Source of the DNA: Loripinus fragilis
Lineage: Eukaryota; Mollusca; Bivalvia; Lucinida; Lucinidae
Length of the DNA stretch: 64,000 bases
NCBI GenBank assembly: GCA_964019695.1
Contig: OZ026525.1
Span: forward strand, 93,095,779-93,159,778
Direction: 5' to 3'
Part shown: piece by piece, positions 44,817 through 56,477 of the stretch
Numbering within the stretch: position 1 is the stretch's first letter
Layout of the letters: each line of letters opens with the position of its first letter
Position numbers and translations under genes: made by a program
The notes under the pieces: generated by a model
Database searches by the model: none
Seen by the model: the letters and a program-made list of their open reading frames with translations, nothing else
What the model was told of the DNA's origin: nothing

Positions 44817-47054
44817 CAGGGGCCACTAACTCGTAGACATCTTAAGCTTTAAGTTCACCCTAAGTTCAACTTAAGTTCACCTTAACGCTTATGGCCACTA
44901 ACTCGTACGCACCTTAATTTACGGAGACAACTTAAGATCATCGTAAAGTTATGGTCACGATAGTCACCTTAGCGTCGTCTTTGAGGTTACGAGAGGTACT
45001 TCCCAGAACGAACGTAATAAATAAGATACGATTTTGGCGACAATTTTTTTTTAAATTACCCTAAACGCCTATGCCTTTGAAGAAGTTACTGCATGCTTCG
45101 TTTTTGATGACTTTAAAAGGCCACAAACATGGACACGTGCTCATAGGCAATGCACGAATCCAGAGGGGGTACAGGGAGTCCGGAATCCCCTGGAAAACAA
45201 CAAGTACTATGGAAAAAAGCAATTGGGCCCCATCACCTTGGACAGGGTTGGACCCCTGACATTTTACCCCCCCCCCCCTGCTTGGACTCTGGAAAAATTA
45301 TATTTTCTTTGAAATAAACTTTAGCCCTCCCCCCACTGCAAAATAAGTTGAGGACTAAAATAAGTTGTCAGGGCTCTTTTTTACCGGTTGGGCTCGGACC
45401 GCCCACCACCCTGGCGAAAATTCCTGGATCCATGCATGTACGCATGTAGCAGATAAACACGCACGTGTATGTACATGCATTTTGCTTTATGCATGTTTTG
45501 TATTTGGTAATTATGTCATCTTATGTTATGGTCAAAATGATTAGGGGGTGGAAGACCATGGGAACAAGGGTATTGTTCTAAGGGAAACAATGGTACATTT
45601 GTACATACATGTATATCATGTATCTAAACACATATGAGGAAAATACCAGTTGATGAACATATCACGTTGATATTGCAGTTCGCCCAGAGAACATGTTATC
45701 AACGTAAGCCCCAAAAGTGGGACCAAAGGAACATATAATACCTATGGAAATAATTAAATGCTGTTGGGAAGATCAGTTATGATGCCCTCACAGGGAATAC
45801 TTCTTCCATTGTAGGCTTGATCCCGAAAATAGAACAAAATGCTATTTTCCCCTGTTCCCAAAACCATTGGAGGGGGGGGGGGGGGCGGGGAGCTCGGTAA
45901 TACAATGTCCGTTTCCTTTGTTCTAGAGGTTGCTCAAATTGTCATATAGACTGACATTTCTTTTTGTAAGCTTTTGCTTAAAATTTCTAGTTTTTCTTTT
46001 ATTCAGTAAGCTATGACTGTAACGATGAATATTTTTTTAATTGTATGCAAAATGTGGGCTGTTAAAATTAACTATTCCAGCATGATAATCCTGTTCATAA
46101 AACGCATAGAAAAGTATCTTTGACAAGCCGCCCAGACTGCGACATAATCGCATTTTCTTTAATCATCGTGTACATTTAAGACTTGTAATGGAACCAGGCG
46201 AAATTTAATCCTTTGTATGGTGATGAATTCTTCTTTTTGCAGTTTCATACAATGAACTTGGGATAGTCCATTGAACATATCTAGGGTGTCAGGTTATAAT
46301 TTTTTAAAAATAAAAATAAAAACAAAGTGTATTCTTTTTTCCGACGATCGTTTTATCTTTACACGCAGTAGAGAGCCTAATGAAATGCAAGTTATTATGC
46401 TGCATTTCATCTTGGCTTTTACTATTTGCATAAGTACTCGTTTAGGAGTTTCCCGAATACAAAAGGTAATAAAAATATATAAAAAACGCTTAAATAAGTA
46501 ATATCAACAATAAGGGACCTCGCCTCGAGGAAACCTGACTAATTAAATGCGAAACACGATGGCATAGAACATCCTGCGCAGCCATGTAGTCTGATCTGTG
46601 CAAGTTTATTTTTGTTAACTGGAAAGTATAGTAGTCAGAAAGTGAGTATGGCTAGAAAATACCACGATGGCAGACTCCAGACAAACCCACAGCACCGTGA
46701 GGAAGAGACACAAAACACAGGCAACACAACTTGCAACACTATTTTTTTCAATATTGTAGCTATTCTCTGTAACTAGGTATGCTGCTTTAAGCCTACCCGA
46801 AGCGTCGCGACCCATATATTTATCTTTTCTACTGAGTCGGTTCTAAATACTGTAAACAATACGCATTGCACGAGAGAATAAATATAACACATGTAAATCT
46901 TAAATGATAAGGTGACCTTAAGTTAAGAATACGCTTAGACGGCTTTATGTTATTGGAATAGCGCCACCTTAAATGTTACGATCGTCAACTTAACTTCAAT
47001 TTAAGACCATCGTAAGTTGGTCAACTTAAGATGTGTACGAGTTAGTGGCCCCTG
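44817..47054 (+). mobile_element. ~2.2-kb TIR element, left copy of an inverted pair
   Basis: Ends: CAGGGGCCACTAACTCGTAG at 44817, and TACGAGTTAGTGGCCCCTG ending at 47054. Subterminal DNA is full of CTTAAG and TTAAGTTCACCTTAA motifs and internal copies of GGCCACTAACTCGTA. The CAGGGG ends resemble hAT-type TIRs, but no 8-bp target duplication was found and no transposase is readable, so the superfamily is open. A ~260-bp block (about 46450-46715), including a family-B tip at 46637-46710, is present here and absent from the right copy. Confidence 0.8.
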
Positions 47055-47254
47055 TAGCGCTAGTTTGACTATGTTGACATTCTGTGTTTACAATAATATT
47101 TACCAATAACAAGTTATAGCAAAACAAAGTTAAACTGGCACTCATTAATCTTCGACATCATTCGGTCACGTTCGGTGTGTAGTATTGATTAATGTATGGA
47201 ACAAATATCTTTCAGCAAGGTGATCTTACAATGCTGAGGCAGTAGCGTAGTAGC
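47055..47254. other. 200-bp spacer between the inverted element copies
   Basis: Unique AT-rich sequence. GTAGCG occurs beside both inner ends (47056 and 47242). Confidence 0.5.
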
Positions 47255-49418
47255 CTGGGGCCACTAACTCGTAGACATCGTAAGTTGACCAACTTAAGAC
47301 GGTCTTAAGATGAACTAAGGGTTGAAGACCGTAACATTTAAGGTGGCGCTATTCCGATAACATTAAGCCGTCGTAGCGTATTCTTAACTTAAGGTCACCT
47401 TATCTTTTAAGATTTACCTGTGTTATATTTATTCTCTCGTGCAAAGCGTGTTGTTTACAGTATTTAGAACCGACTCAGTAGAAAAGATAAATATATGGGT
47501 CTCGACGCGAGAAAATCTGTCTCCGGGTAGGCTGAAATCAGCATACTCAGCTACAGAGAATAGCTAATAGTGAAAAATAATCTTGTTGCAACTTGTGTTG
47601 TTGTGTTTTGAACCCCCTAAATGAGTACTTTTGCAAACAGTGAAAGCCAAGATGAAATGCAGCATAATAAGCTGCATTTCATTAGGCTCTATACTGCGTT
47701 TCAAGATAAACGATCGTCGGAGAAAAAGAACACAGTTTGTTTTCTTTTGAAAATTACAACCCTAGATATATACAATGGACTATTCCAAGTTCATTGTATC
47801 AACACAGAAGGAAGAATTCATATGTATACAAAGGATTAAATTTCGCCTGGTTCCATCATAATTCTTAAACGTACATGTTGATCAAAGAAAAATGTCGCAG
47901 TTTGGGCGGCTTGTCAAAGATGGTTTTCTTATGCGTTTTATTAATATAATTATCATGCTGAAATAGTTAATTTCAAAAGCTCACATTTTGCATACAATTA
48001 AAAAAGTATTCATTATTATTGTCATAGCTTAATGGATAAAAAACTGGAAATTTTAAGCAAAATTAACAGCTAAAGAGCATACAAAAGAAACCTCAGTCTA
48101 TGCGACAATTTGAGCAACCTCTAGTCCTAAAATTAAGAGCAAACATTTCAAAATTAATGTCGTTAGCAGGGGACTTTGAGGGCCAAGAGCTATAACTCAT
48201 GAGTACGTCGAAAACTCTGGTCTGGCTGAGGAGAGCTAAGCATCTCAGTAGTCGCCCGGCTCATATGCATTCAGATGAACACTACCGAGTGCATGCCCAA
48301 TGGTTTAAAAACAAGGGAAAAGGACATTGTATTACCGAGCCCCCCCCCCACCCCACACACACACACACACACAATGGTTTTGGGAACAAGTAAGGGAAAA
48401 TGACACTTTGTTCTATTTTCGGGATCAAGCCAACAATGGAACAGGTATTCCCTGTGGGGGCATCATAACTGATCTTCCCAACAGCATTTAGCTATTCTCC
48501 ATAGGTAGTAAATGTTCCTTTGATCCCACTTTTGGGGCTAACGTTGATACATGCTCTCTGGACGAACTGCAATATCAACGTGATATGTTCATCAACTCCT
48601 ATTTTCCTCATATGCACTTAGAAACATGATCGATATTTACCATTTACCCTTAGAACAATACCCTTGTTTCCATGGTTTTCCACTCCCTTATCATTTTGTC
48701 AATCACATAAGACGACCTCTAATTAATAAATACAAAACATACATAAGCAATATACATGTATATACACGTGCGTGTTTATCTGCTATATGCGTACAAGCAT
48801 GGATCAAGAAAATTTAGCCAAGATGGCGGGCGGTCCGAGCCCAACAGGTAGAAAAAGCCCTGACAACATTTTAGTCCTCAACTTATTTTACAGTGGGCCC
48901 AAATGGTTCTTTCAAAGAAACTATTATTTTTCAAGAGTCCAGACAGGGGGGTCAGATATTTCAGGGTGTCCAACCTTTTCCAAGGTGATTGGGCCAAAGT
49001 GCATTTTTCTATAGAAGCCTAAAGAACTTGTTGTTTTCCAGGGGGTTCCAGACTCCCTGCCCCCCCCCCCCCCTGGATCCGCGCATTGCCTATGTGCACG
49101 TGTCCATGTTTGTAGCATTTTAACGTCACCAAAAAAGAAGCTTGCAGTAAGTTCTTCAAAGGCATACGCATTATGGTCATTTAAAAATATTATGTCGCCA
49201 AAATCATAGTTTTTATTACGTTCGTTCTGGGAAGTACCTCTCGTAACCACTAAGACGACGCTAAGGTGACTCTATCGTGACCATAACTTTACAATGTTCT
49301 TAAGTTGTCTCCGTAAATTAAGGTACATACGAGTTAGTGGTCATAACCGTTAAGGTGAACGTAAGTTGAACTTAAGGTGATCTTAAGGCTTAAGATGTCT
49401 ACGAGTTAGTGGCCCCAG
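47255..49418 (-). mobile_element. ~2.2-kb TIR element, right copy of an inverted pair
   Basis: It starts CTGGGGCCACTAACTCGTAG and ends GTCTACGAGTTAGTGGCCCC AG. Its complement matches 44817-47054 over the whole length: for example ATCACGTTGATATTGCAGTT at 45663 against its complement near 48566, and AGCAGATAAACACGCACGTG at 45449 against 48764-48783. Both copies contain homopolymer G/C runs at matching places. The frame 47621-47839 (starting MSTFANSESQDEMQHNKLHF) is partly shared with the left copy but has no known domain. Confidence 0.8.
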
Positions 49419-49465
49419 GGTTCCAGTCTGATCATTTTTTCTTCTTTTTTTATTTTTCCATTCCT

Positions 49466-49954
49466 TGGTCAAAAATGACAGCCTTGGGAACTTTGATTTC
49501 TATCGACAGCGCCACCTGGATTTTTTCTCAAATTTTGAGGGGTAAAGCCAAGAACGATAACGCTACCCGATAACTCTATTGTGCTGTAGATAGTAACAGG
49601 AATCCCAGTGAAAGATAGATAGAAAGGCAAACATTTCCACAGATATTCCTTCCTCTGTCCTATCATCGAATGCACTTTGTGGACGATAGTTGGCTTCACG
49701 ATTTAGATTGAAACAGCGTTTTCCGACTTTGGTGTATTTGTTAAGTAGTTAGTTTTTTTGCCTTTTAATACACATGGTCGAGATACGCACAACACACCCG
49801 AGAAAAACGACATCTCCTTTGAATTATCGCAATATTTTTGACACTTCAGTTTCATCTCTGTGTTTGAAATTATAATCCTTTGTTTTGGGTCGATCTGTCT
49901 CGAACCAAGTAAACAAATTCCATCTTTATTCACGTTTTTACGCGGAGTTTCCAT
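49466..49954 (-). pseudogene. Unidentified ORF with one in-frame stop
   Basis: On the minus strand an ATG at 49954 opens an 83-codon frame beginning METPRKNVNKDGICLLGSRQ. It stops with TAA at about 49703, then stays open in the same frame for 76 more codons (MIGQRKEYLWKCLPFYLSFT region). Four Cys lie between residues 14 and 61. I do not recognise a family. The single stop suggests an old coding sequence, or two chance frames in series. Confidence 0.25.
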
Positions 49955-50209
49955 GATCAGCTGACTGATAGTGGCATCGGTGTCTCGTTATCATCTTTAT
50001 TACGTCACACTAAAGCAATAGGCTATACTTAGATTAATCGGATTATCGGATTATCAAAGGGAAATACTACAGATGTCCCCAGGCGTCAATATTAATCGAA
50101 AGTAATAACGAACAACCTATATATTTGATGTGGTATACTTTTTTTCTCTTATTTTTTAGGATATTAGCATTAGAAAATTATTGCCAAAATATTGACGACT
50201 GGACCCAGG

Positions 50210-50275
50210 CTAGTAGCCTGGTGGTTAGACGATTAACTCATATTCCGGATTGCGAGGTTTCGATTCCCACTGGTT
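50210..50275 (+). repeat. tRNA-like module
   Basis: A-box-like AGCCTGGTGGTTAGACG, B-box-like GGTTTCGATTCCC (50256-50268), then TTATTTTAGGCATCATTTTT, T-rich. It is probably a SINE head; the 5' and 3' halves do not make a clean acceptor stem. Confidence 0.5.
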
Positions 50276-50397
50276 ATAGTTATTTTAGGCATCATTTTTT
50301 AAATTATATATTTTTTTAGTTATTATATTGTGTCTTAATATTTTCATTTGATGGACAGTTGACATGATGTCAGTTTTCAAGACTGGTTAGAGATTAT

Positions 50398-50691
50398 TTA
50401 AGGTCGGAAGCTAATGACGGTGGGTGTAAAACCCCTACACTTTTTTCTAATAACAACCTCATCAAATTCGTCCACAGGTTTGTAACGTTGCGGCGACGAA
50501 AGGGTACCGGTTTCTTGTTGTTCTTTTCGTACTTGGAAAACGGTTCTTCTGCTGACCCCAGTTGCCTGAACAGTCTGTTGAATATATGATGAGCTGTCCC
50601 GCCCTGAGTGTTTCTCGAAATAGTTTGAAACATTAGCTATGAGAAATTTGTCTTTAGATTTTAAATGTTTTAAAGATTTATCAGTAGGCAT
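50398..50691 (-). CDS. Transposase-type N-terminal helix-turn-helix ORF
   Basis: On the minus strand ATG at 50691 (a GTG lies just before it) starts MPTDKSLKHLKSKDKFLIAN and is open for 97 codons. VQATGVSRRTVFQVRKEQQE at about residues 42-61, then GTLSSPQRYKPVDEFDEVVI, is the pattern I know from the N-terminal HTH of IS630/Tc1-like DDE proteins common in invertebrates (ATGVSRRTV, LSSP, DDFD, IRRK). After IRKK the expected sequence is lost and the frame ends 17 codons later, so the catalytic DDE part is missing: a truncated copy, or a first exon. The nearest minus-strand ORF (49954) is not clearly related. Confidence 0.55.
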   Translation of the reverse strand: MPTDKSLKHLKSKDKFLIANVSNYFEKHSGRDSSSYIQQTVQATGVSRRTVFQVRKEQQETGTLSSPQRYKPVDEFDEVVIRKKCRGFTPTVISFRP

Positions 50692-50854
50692 CACAGTTCC
50701 AAACTAATATGCGCCGTGGCATGTGATTTCCAACAATGTGGCACTTTGACAAGTGTAGACTCAGATAAGCCTGTGCAGCCTCCTTTTAAGCTTAGAAACT
50801 CCAAATGATCTTCAGTCAGTAGCTTAAGAGTCATATAATACTCAAACGGCTAGC

Positions 50855-50931
50855 AAAGGCTCTGATCAGACTGCGCGTATGCGCAAGCTGGTCTGAGCCT
50901 TTGTAGGTCGAACATGCCACATTGTTGGAAA
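50855..50931 (+). repeat. GCGCA dispersed repeat split by a SINE
   Basis: CTCTGATCAGACTGCGCGTA and TGCGCAAGCTGGTCTGAGCC form the usual start. The same repeat resumes after the SINE at 51257 as TTGTTGGAAATCTCATGTCG and CGGCTCAAAT. Confidence 0.6.
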
Positions 50932-51256
50932 AGCCAGGCCGCGTAGCGCAGTCGGTAACGTGTCTGGCTACAGATGCGTGTCTGACTGCAGATCCAGGGG
51001 TCACAAGTTCGATCTCGGTCCGGTCCCATACTTTCGTGGCGATTGATCATGAAATGATTTCTACGATCATTCTCCTCCCTTCCGCTGATTCATTCAAGAA
51101 GGGTTGTTGTCAGTTACAAGCGAAAATATGTGCATGAATTACTGGTTAACCGCTTGTTCAAGCCTGCCCAGGAAAAAGTGTGGTTAGGTGAACTGACCGT
51201 CCCGCAATGACCATAGCTGTTGACTTGGGACGTAAAGCGACAAAACAAACAAACAA
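50932..51256 (+). mobile_element. tRNA-derived SINE, family 2, best-preserved copy, 13-bp target duplication
   Basis: Head GCGTAGCGCAGTCGGTAACG, B-box-like AAGTTCGATCTCGG, body CAGTTACAAGCGAAAATATG, ACTGGTTAACCGCTTGTTCA and GTGAACTGACCGTCCCGCAA, tail (CAAA)n. ACATTGTTGGAAA flanks it exactly (50919-50931 and 51257-51269). It sits within an older dispersed repeat. Confidence 0.92.
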
Positions 51257-51409
51257 ACATTGTTGGAAATCTCATGTCGCGGCTCAAATAATGCTTTAAA
51301 ATGAATTCTATTACATTTACTTTTATACGCAAGTCTTGTAAAAATCGTGTAAGTCATAATCAGGATTTATGATAAAAAATGAAAATATTTTTGCTAAAAT
51401 ATACTGTAT

Positions 51410-51483
51410 GTCGTGAGACTCGAACCCGCGATCTCAACCTTGACAGCTATACGCTCTATCCAAAAGGGCTAAGCGGGACAGTG
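51410..51483 (-). repeat. tRNA-like module
   Basis: On the minus strand GCTTAGCCCTTTTGGATAGA (A-box region) and GGTTCGAGTCTC (B box, 51415-51426) are followed by a T-rich trailer with TTTTCATTTTTT. It is the most tRNA-like of the set. Confidence 0.6.
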
Positions 51484-51701
51484 ATTGATACATGATTAGA
51501 AAATACATCACTCTGAAATCAATACTTTTCATAATGTTTGCAAATCTCAAATTAGTTTTACGGAGTTATACGAGTTTATACGGCATATTCATGAGTGCCA
51601 GTTTAACCTTGTTTATCTATATTTTTAACTCACTATTTTTAGAAAAAAAACATGCATTTTATTACATCTAAAATATTATATGCAAAAACCATTCACAATG
51701 A

Positions 51702-51772
51702 GAACTCGTAGCATAGTGGATGGATCGCTTGTCCACTGTCATGGAGCTTGCGAGGTCGAATCCTGTCACGGT
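51702..51772 (+). repeat. tRNA-like module
   Basis: CTCGTAGCATAGTGGATGGA, then GAGGTCGAATCCTGTCAC with a B box one base short (51754-51764), followed by TTTCTTTTTTGTTTG. Confidence 0.5.
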
Positions 51773-52100
51773 ACTTTGTTTCTTTTTTGTTTGTTTTTTT
51801 TTGTTTTGTTTTTATTTTTATTTTCGATTTTATACTTTTATTAATTGATTTATTTATTTGTAGATATAATTCATAATCATTTCCAAACCATTTCCGTTGC
51901 TATCGCTATAATGACTGCAATCAATGCATACCCTATTAAGTTGATGTATTCAGTGTCATCTCGCATATGCGTTACGTGTTTGATACAGGTAATGTCCCAT
52001 TTGACGGACACTTTGTGTAAATGTAAAACTGTTTTCCAATCATGCTTAAAGAATACATGTGGAAATATGAAACAATAAAAATGAAGAAAAATGAATGAAG

Positions 52101-52175
52101 GCATTGGTGGGATTTGAACCTGCGCATGATGGAAAATATATGAACCAGCCAATATAATACTGCGAGTTCATTCCA
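52101..52175 (-). repeat. tRNA-like module
   Basis: On the minus strand ATATTGGCTGGTTCATATAT precedes GGTTCAAATCCCACC (B box, 52109-52120), followed by CATTCATTTTTCTTC. Confidence 0.5.
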
Positions 52176-52179
52176 AGTA

Positions 52180-52640
52180 TACACTACAGAAGAACAGCTT
52201 CCCTTCTTCGTTTAGTAGTGATAATATTTATAAAAAAAAATACGTCAAGATTAAAGCAGTGACGAACCGCAAATTTCACACTTCACACATTTATAAAACT
52301 ATCCAAAATCTGCTGCATTTTGCATTTGATTCCAATTCTTCACATGCATGGCTAAATGGTTTTATTTAAAGTATAAACTTGTTTTATCTTTGCTTAGCAA
52401 ATATGATACTAACTATTTTCCACCCTATTATTTACACAGAAGAACTGTTTACCTTATGTTAGAATATCCTTGCGGCTTTATTCTTGAAAAACGTCGAATC
52501 ACAGTACACAACTAAAAAACTCAACTATATCTAAAATCCATCTTGCAGTTGTACTTTGCCAAAAATTGAAATTCAAGTCAGGGAGGTAATGTTCATGTCA
52601 CTTGATAAAACGGAAGGTAGGTAGGGATACCGTCTAGCCA
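52180..52640. other. AT-rich stretch, no gene seen
   Basis: No repeat or exon recognised. Confidence 0.35.
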
Positions 52641-52649
52641 TATCTTAGT

Positions 52650-52697
52650 ACGCACACACGTACGCGCACACGCACACACACACGCACACACACACTA
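52650..52697. repeat. (CA)n/(CG) mixed microsatellite
   Basis: Alternating CACA and CGCA dinucleotides. Confidence 0.9.
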
Positions 52698-52911
52698 TGA
52701 AGACCAAGACCAACAGTAAGAAGTCTGGCTTAACTAGAACAGTATACCTGTACGTGTACATGTGGCATTAAACACATGTTCGACAAGTCCCATTTTAAGT
52801 GGCTAACCCATATAGAGTTTATAATGGAGCAAGGATATATTTTATCATGCCTTCAACTCGTGTTACCTTGCCACACTGGATAGGTGGCAAACATCCGCTC
52901 CACAATTCCGC

Positions 52912-53733
52912 TTAACCTTCTACCAACCGTCCAACGCTCTACCAACCGTCTAACGCTCTACCAGCCGTCTAACGCTCTACCAACCGTTTAACGCTCTACC
53001 AACCGTCTAACGCTCTACCAACCGTCTAACGCTCTACCAGCCGTCAAACGCTCTACCAACCGTCCAACGCTCTACCAACCGTCCAACGCTCTACCAACCG
53101 CCTAACGCTCTACCAACCGTCTAACGCTCTACCAACCGTTTAACGCTCTACCAACCGTCTAACGCTCTACCAACCGTCCAACGCTCTACCAACCGTCCAA
53201 CGCTCTACCAACTGTCTAACGATCTACCAACCGTCTAACGCTCTACCAACCATCTAACGCTCTACCAACCGTCTAACGCTCTGCCAACCGTCTAACGATC
53301 TAAAAACCGTCTAACGCTCTACCAACCGTCTAACGCTCTAACAAACGTCTAACGCTCTACAAACCGTCTAACGCTCTACCAACCGTCTAACGATCTACAA
53401 ACCGTCTAACGCTCTACCAACCGTCTAACGCTCTAACAAACGTCTAACGCTCTACAAACCGTCTAACGATCTACCAACCGTCTAACGCTCTACCAACCGT
53501 CCCACGCTCTACCAATCGTCTAACGCTCTACCAACAGTCTAACGCTCTACCAAGCGCCTAACGCTCTACCAACTGCCTAACGCTCTACCAACCGTCTAAC
53601 GCTCTAATAACCGTCTAACGCTCTACCAACCGTCTACGCTCTACCAACCGTCTAACGCTCCACCAATCGCCTAACACTCTACCAACCGTCTAACGCTCTA
53701 CCAACTGCCTAACGCTCTACCAACCGCTTAACG
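52912..53733. repeat. 19-bp minisatellite, about 43 copies
   Basis: The unit is CTCTACCAACCGTCTAACG. Spacing is strict, with one or two substitutions per unit, mostly at CCGTC (CCGTT, CTGCC, CAGTC) and CTACC (CTACA, CTAAC). A few units lose one base (for example near 53630). The complement reads TTAGACGGTTGGTAGAGCG, close to the D-arm/A-box region of many tRNAs (TTAGCTCAGTTGGTAGAGC). Confidence 0.97.
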
Positions 53734-53739
53734 TGGTGA

Positions 53740-55960
53740 CTTTCAACTCCCAATAACTCTGTTGTCTTTCGGCAGAAACTTAAAGTGTGGGTACTTGTTT
53801 TCTTAGTTAGGACAAGAGGAACACGTTGACACCAAATTTCAGTGAAATTCTATTTTGCAACAAAAGTATCTCCTTTAAAAATGATGCTACTCGGTACTGA
53901 GTTTGACGTCATCAACTTTAATGACGTAATTTCTAAAAACAGAACGTCGTTGATCATGGTAGGAGACCCAGAGAATTAAAAAATGGAAAAAAGTGGCTGG
54001 ATAGTAGCAAACTTTTGGACAATATCCTGGGTTAATATGATGTTTCAGAAGTGTGAAAACGGATATTGCACAAATTTTAAGTCTTTCAAAACATGGTTTA
54101 TCATAGGGTAACCATAGCTACCCTCATGCAGGCTTCATAGCAAGCTATTCACTGCATTGCTTAAAAGAAAAGCACTTTTGACAACATGTACATATTTTCG
54201 GATCAAAGGTTTACTAATCATGTACACGTGGCATCTTAACCAACAGTTTCCTCGTATTTTGATACCCCATTTACACAACAAAATGCGCCGCAATGTGAAC
54301 CTGCATTTTGTTACCCTGTTCATGTTGTTAATACACTGCGTTGCCATGTAAGATAATGGGTATAGATATGGCACATTTTCTTACCTTCTTTTAGGGACCA
54401 TACCCTCGCCCCCACCACACCCGGCTATCATATCCCCTTCCTATATCAAGCATACTGGTTTCACCAAATTGTATCAGTGCAGAATTTAAATGAAAATGTT
54501 TTCTTTCCTGACTCACTAGACAAAAATACATAATGACACCAACTGAAGATGAGCGTTTTTCACAACACATCACAACTGTAAAACCTCTCAAATTGCCTTC
54601 TGTATTTCGTCCCCCTGGTAGTCTTCCATTTGTAGCAGAACATTTTTTGTATCATGGCATGCTTAAAATATATCAGATTCGGGCAGGTATTGTGCGGCAG
54701 TTTGTATCAATCTCCGAAATCAAAACAACTGTCACTCCAATAGCAAGCATACCAGCTGTCAAGCTTCCTCTGAACATTTTGCTAACCATCAAAACGATAT
54801 CAACGTTAGCAAAAGACCTCGGACAGTCTTAAAGAACGATTGCCCATAAAAATGGCCAGAGGAAAATGTCAAAGAAAACAATATTTTTCCATTGAAAGGA
54901 TAGTAGGTTCTACCCTCAAATAATCTGCAAAACTGTTGTTCTCATAGGACAAGTACCAATTAAAAAATATAGTTTGTAAAATCTGTTTTTGCTATTTAAC
55001 ACATAGAAAATAGAAAAAAGTTTACTAAAGTGCCCCCCCCCCCCATGACCGAGCTAATCCTTTTGCATATAGTTGTAGTAGTATTACATTTCACACATCA
55101 TATAAAAATGGCATGATTGGTCACGGGGGGGGGACGCTGTCAAAATGCTCAAAACAAAATATCATAAAGCTTATTAGGAACTAATTTTGTACAAACCTGT
55201 AGGTAAATATCAATTTAGAATGGCATGTATCAGAGCTTTAGTTATGATTGCGTACCAAGTTATAAGTTGTCTTATTTCTTAACTAAAACATATGTTGTGG
55301 GTACTCAAAAGAACCGCCACAATGAGACAGTTTTTAAGCATCAAATAGTAGGTTAAATCTGATGGGTAAGAAAATATTTACTATTTTACACTCAAAAACT
55401 GTGTTTGCTGCAGCGGTCTGAGCGGGGGTCATAGTGTTTTACATGTTGCAGGAGTTTATATTTCATCGACGGAGCTAGTGATCATGCGGTATTTTGGGGC
55501 ACATTTGTGGTATAGGTTAAGATTTAATGCATATAGTATTAATAGACTTTTCGCTTACGGCAAAGGCGGCAACTTTAATATTCATATCTGGGCGTGGTTC
55601 GGCTATTTCATATGCCAAGGAAGGAAAATCAGGTTTATTTATAATTTTGTAAAGAGTTAATAAGCTTTTTAGCCGCGCAAACGTGCGTGCATTTCATGAA
55701 AGTCCTGACCGTATATACACTGACCTCGCATGTATTAACCCTTAAAGCGCGTATCACAAAAAGTCGTATGTTTTTGTTTGCACGCATAGCTCTGTGTATC
55801 GGATCTTTTAGATAAACCAAAAACTCTGAAGCGTGACTCTATTTACAATATTGATATGTTGTTCTATTATTCTGCCAGCCAAGAGTAGAAGTGACGTCAT
55901 GTTTTGTTTACAAAGTTATGGGACTTTACTTTCATGACAGGATAAATACACCATTGATCT
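53740..55960. other. Mostly unassigned DNA
   Basis: The plus frame 54533-54832 has an ATG and 99 codons but no recognisable motif. Short C and G runs lie at 55034 and 55122. A stretch at 55290-55340 (TTGTGGGTACTCAAAAGAAC) repeats 19020-19070. Confidence 0.35.
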
Positions 55961-55967
55961 ATAGAAT

Positions 55968-56044
55968 TGCGGTAGCTCAAGTGGTAACGAGGAGGATTAC
56001 TAAACCACAAAGAACATTTTTCAGGTTCGAAATCTCACTGGTTG
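55968..56044 (+). repeat. tRNA-like module
   Basis: GCGGTAGCTCAAGTGGTAAC (A box) and CAGGTTCGAAATCTCACTGG (B box, 56024-56036) are followed by TATTTTTTATTCATTTTTT and a G-rich run. Confidence 0.6.
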
Positions 56045-56477
56045 CTATTTTTTATTCATTTTTTAGGGGGGGGGTGGGGGGGAGGGGGGTGGAGGTCTGA
56101 CTTTATTATTCTCTTCATGTCTTATATATTTTTCTTTTTATTTATTTTTATTATTATTTTTTATTTTTTATCCCTTTAACATGTATAGGGTACATATTTA
56201 AAAAAACTTCTGTAACAACACAAGCTACTGTAAATAATGAGATACACGCGAATGTGAGCGTTAAAAGACAACTTTGCGACGTCAAAATTTGTGACTAGGG
56301 CAAGTAAACAACTGAGTGATTTCGCCATTTCGCGATAATTTTATTTTCACGAAATTTTGCATGTGGGAAGTTTCGCGAAAATAAAACTTCGGGAAAACTT
56401 CCAAATTTACAGTAAGCTGAAATAATGCCACCTGTTCCTTTTGGGCCTAGTAAAAATATGGAAAAAAAACACACCTC

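Noticed and set aside
54533..54832. 99-codon plus frame with ATG
   Set aside because: No recognisable motif, and length is within what chance gives in 64 kb; kept only as a note.
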